DNA from: DASYAE01 sp036501535
GTDB lineage: Bacteria > Actinomycetota > Actinomycetes > Streptomycetales > Catenulisporaceae
Length of the DNA stretch: 38,943 nt
Direction: 5' to 3'
Assembly (NCBI GenBank): GCA_036501535.1
Contig: DASYAE010000245.1
Coordinates: 1-38,943 of the forward strand
Within the stretch, counting starts at the first letter, position 1. Each line of letters begins with the position of its first letter. Made by a program: the position numbers and the translations under genes. The notes beneath the pieces are model-generated. The model was not told the origin of the DNA. It made no database searches and saw only the letters and a list, made by a program, of their open reading frames with translations. Below, one piece after another: positions 38,852-38,943 of the stretch.

Positions 38852-38943
38852 TCAAGCGGCGAGGTCGAGATTCTTGGTGGCCGAGGTGGGGAAGGCCGTG
38901 TGTTCGTCATAGTGTGTTCGTGTCTGGAGGCAGTGGTGGAGGC
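38852..38943 (-). CDS. Partial ORF, C-terminus only
   Basis: A reading frame of about 30 codons running off the window, ending THYDEHTAFPTSATKNLDLAA just before a TGA at 38852-38854. It begins about 22 bp from the IS3 junction, so it may be the end of a second transposase whose element inserted into the IS3 copy. Not identified. Confidence 0.35.
   Translation of the reverse strand, partial: LHHCLQTRTHYDEHTAFPTSATKNLDLAA

Noticed and set aside
1..38943. rRNA, riboswitch and CRISPR loci
   Set aside because: No rRNA segment, no recognisable riboswitch aptamer and no direct-repeat/spacer array was found on reading the window.

Overview
The window is high-GC actinomycete DNA. Signs of this are GTG and TTG starts, GC-rich third codon positions, SARP regulation, rare TTA codons, a tRNA-Arg(CCT) and a tRNA-Ser(CGA), and a upp–tadA–tRNA-Ser block like the one in Streptomyces and its relatives. 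I cannot name the species. An accessory biosynthetic region sits between ordinary core and housekeeping genes.

Layout. 146-1201: a DUF4386 membrane protein and tRNA-Arg. 1304-4376: a methyltransferase that appears to lack its SAM-binding motif I, an MMPL/RND exporter and a strong bidirectional terminator. 4438-6638: a DUF4395 protein and a thioredoxin, divergent from a small HTH protein and a stand-alone Clp N-domain protein. The divergent promoter carries two identical-format dyads. 6718-8998: a small lipoprotein, a secreted helical protein, a dienelactone hydrolase and a DUF6295 protein. 9054-25894: a specialised-metabolite cluster. 25989-26940: a PH-domain membrane protein and a small partner. 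27214-30214: the three-subunit proton-translocating transhydrogenase. 30491-34528: a very large secreted GH3 glycosidase. 34614-37909: upp, a small basic protein, two tandem TadA-associated paralogues, tadA and tRNA-Ser. 38152-38943: a short island of an orphan gene, a truncated IS3-family element and the edge of another ORF.

The cluster is the main interest. It has no modular PKS or NRPS. A minus-strand operon, several of whose genes overlap by GTGA, encodes a KAS III-like enzyme with a changed catalytic triad, an AurF/CmlI-type diiron oxygenase with all seven iron ligands, a carrier protein of the kind served by amino acid:[carrier protein] ligases, that ligase itself (a class II aminoacyl-tRNA-synthetase-like enzyme), a YxxxK reductase, a second ferritin-like diiron protein, a classical ACP and an isoprenylcysteine-methyltransferase-like membrane enzyme. 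The divergent operon encodes a fatty acyl-AMP ligase and a P450, both with a TTA codon. Further on are a SARP/NB-ARC activator, a LuxR-type regulator lacking the phosphoacceptor Asp, an MFS exporter, a second P450 and a glycosyltransferase.

Inferred logic: an amino acid is activated by the synthetase-like ligase and put on the dedicated carrier protein, oxidised there by the diiron enzyme(s), and joined by the KAS III-like enzyme to a fatty acyl unit supplied by the acyl-AMP ligase and ACP. The product is then released or reduced by the reductase, tailored by P450s, methyltransferase and glycosyltransferase, and exported. The parts are supported by motifs. The order of reactions and the product are not known.
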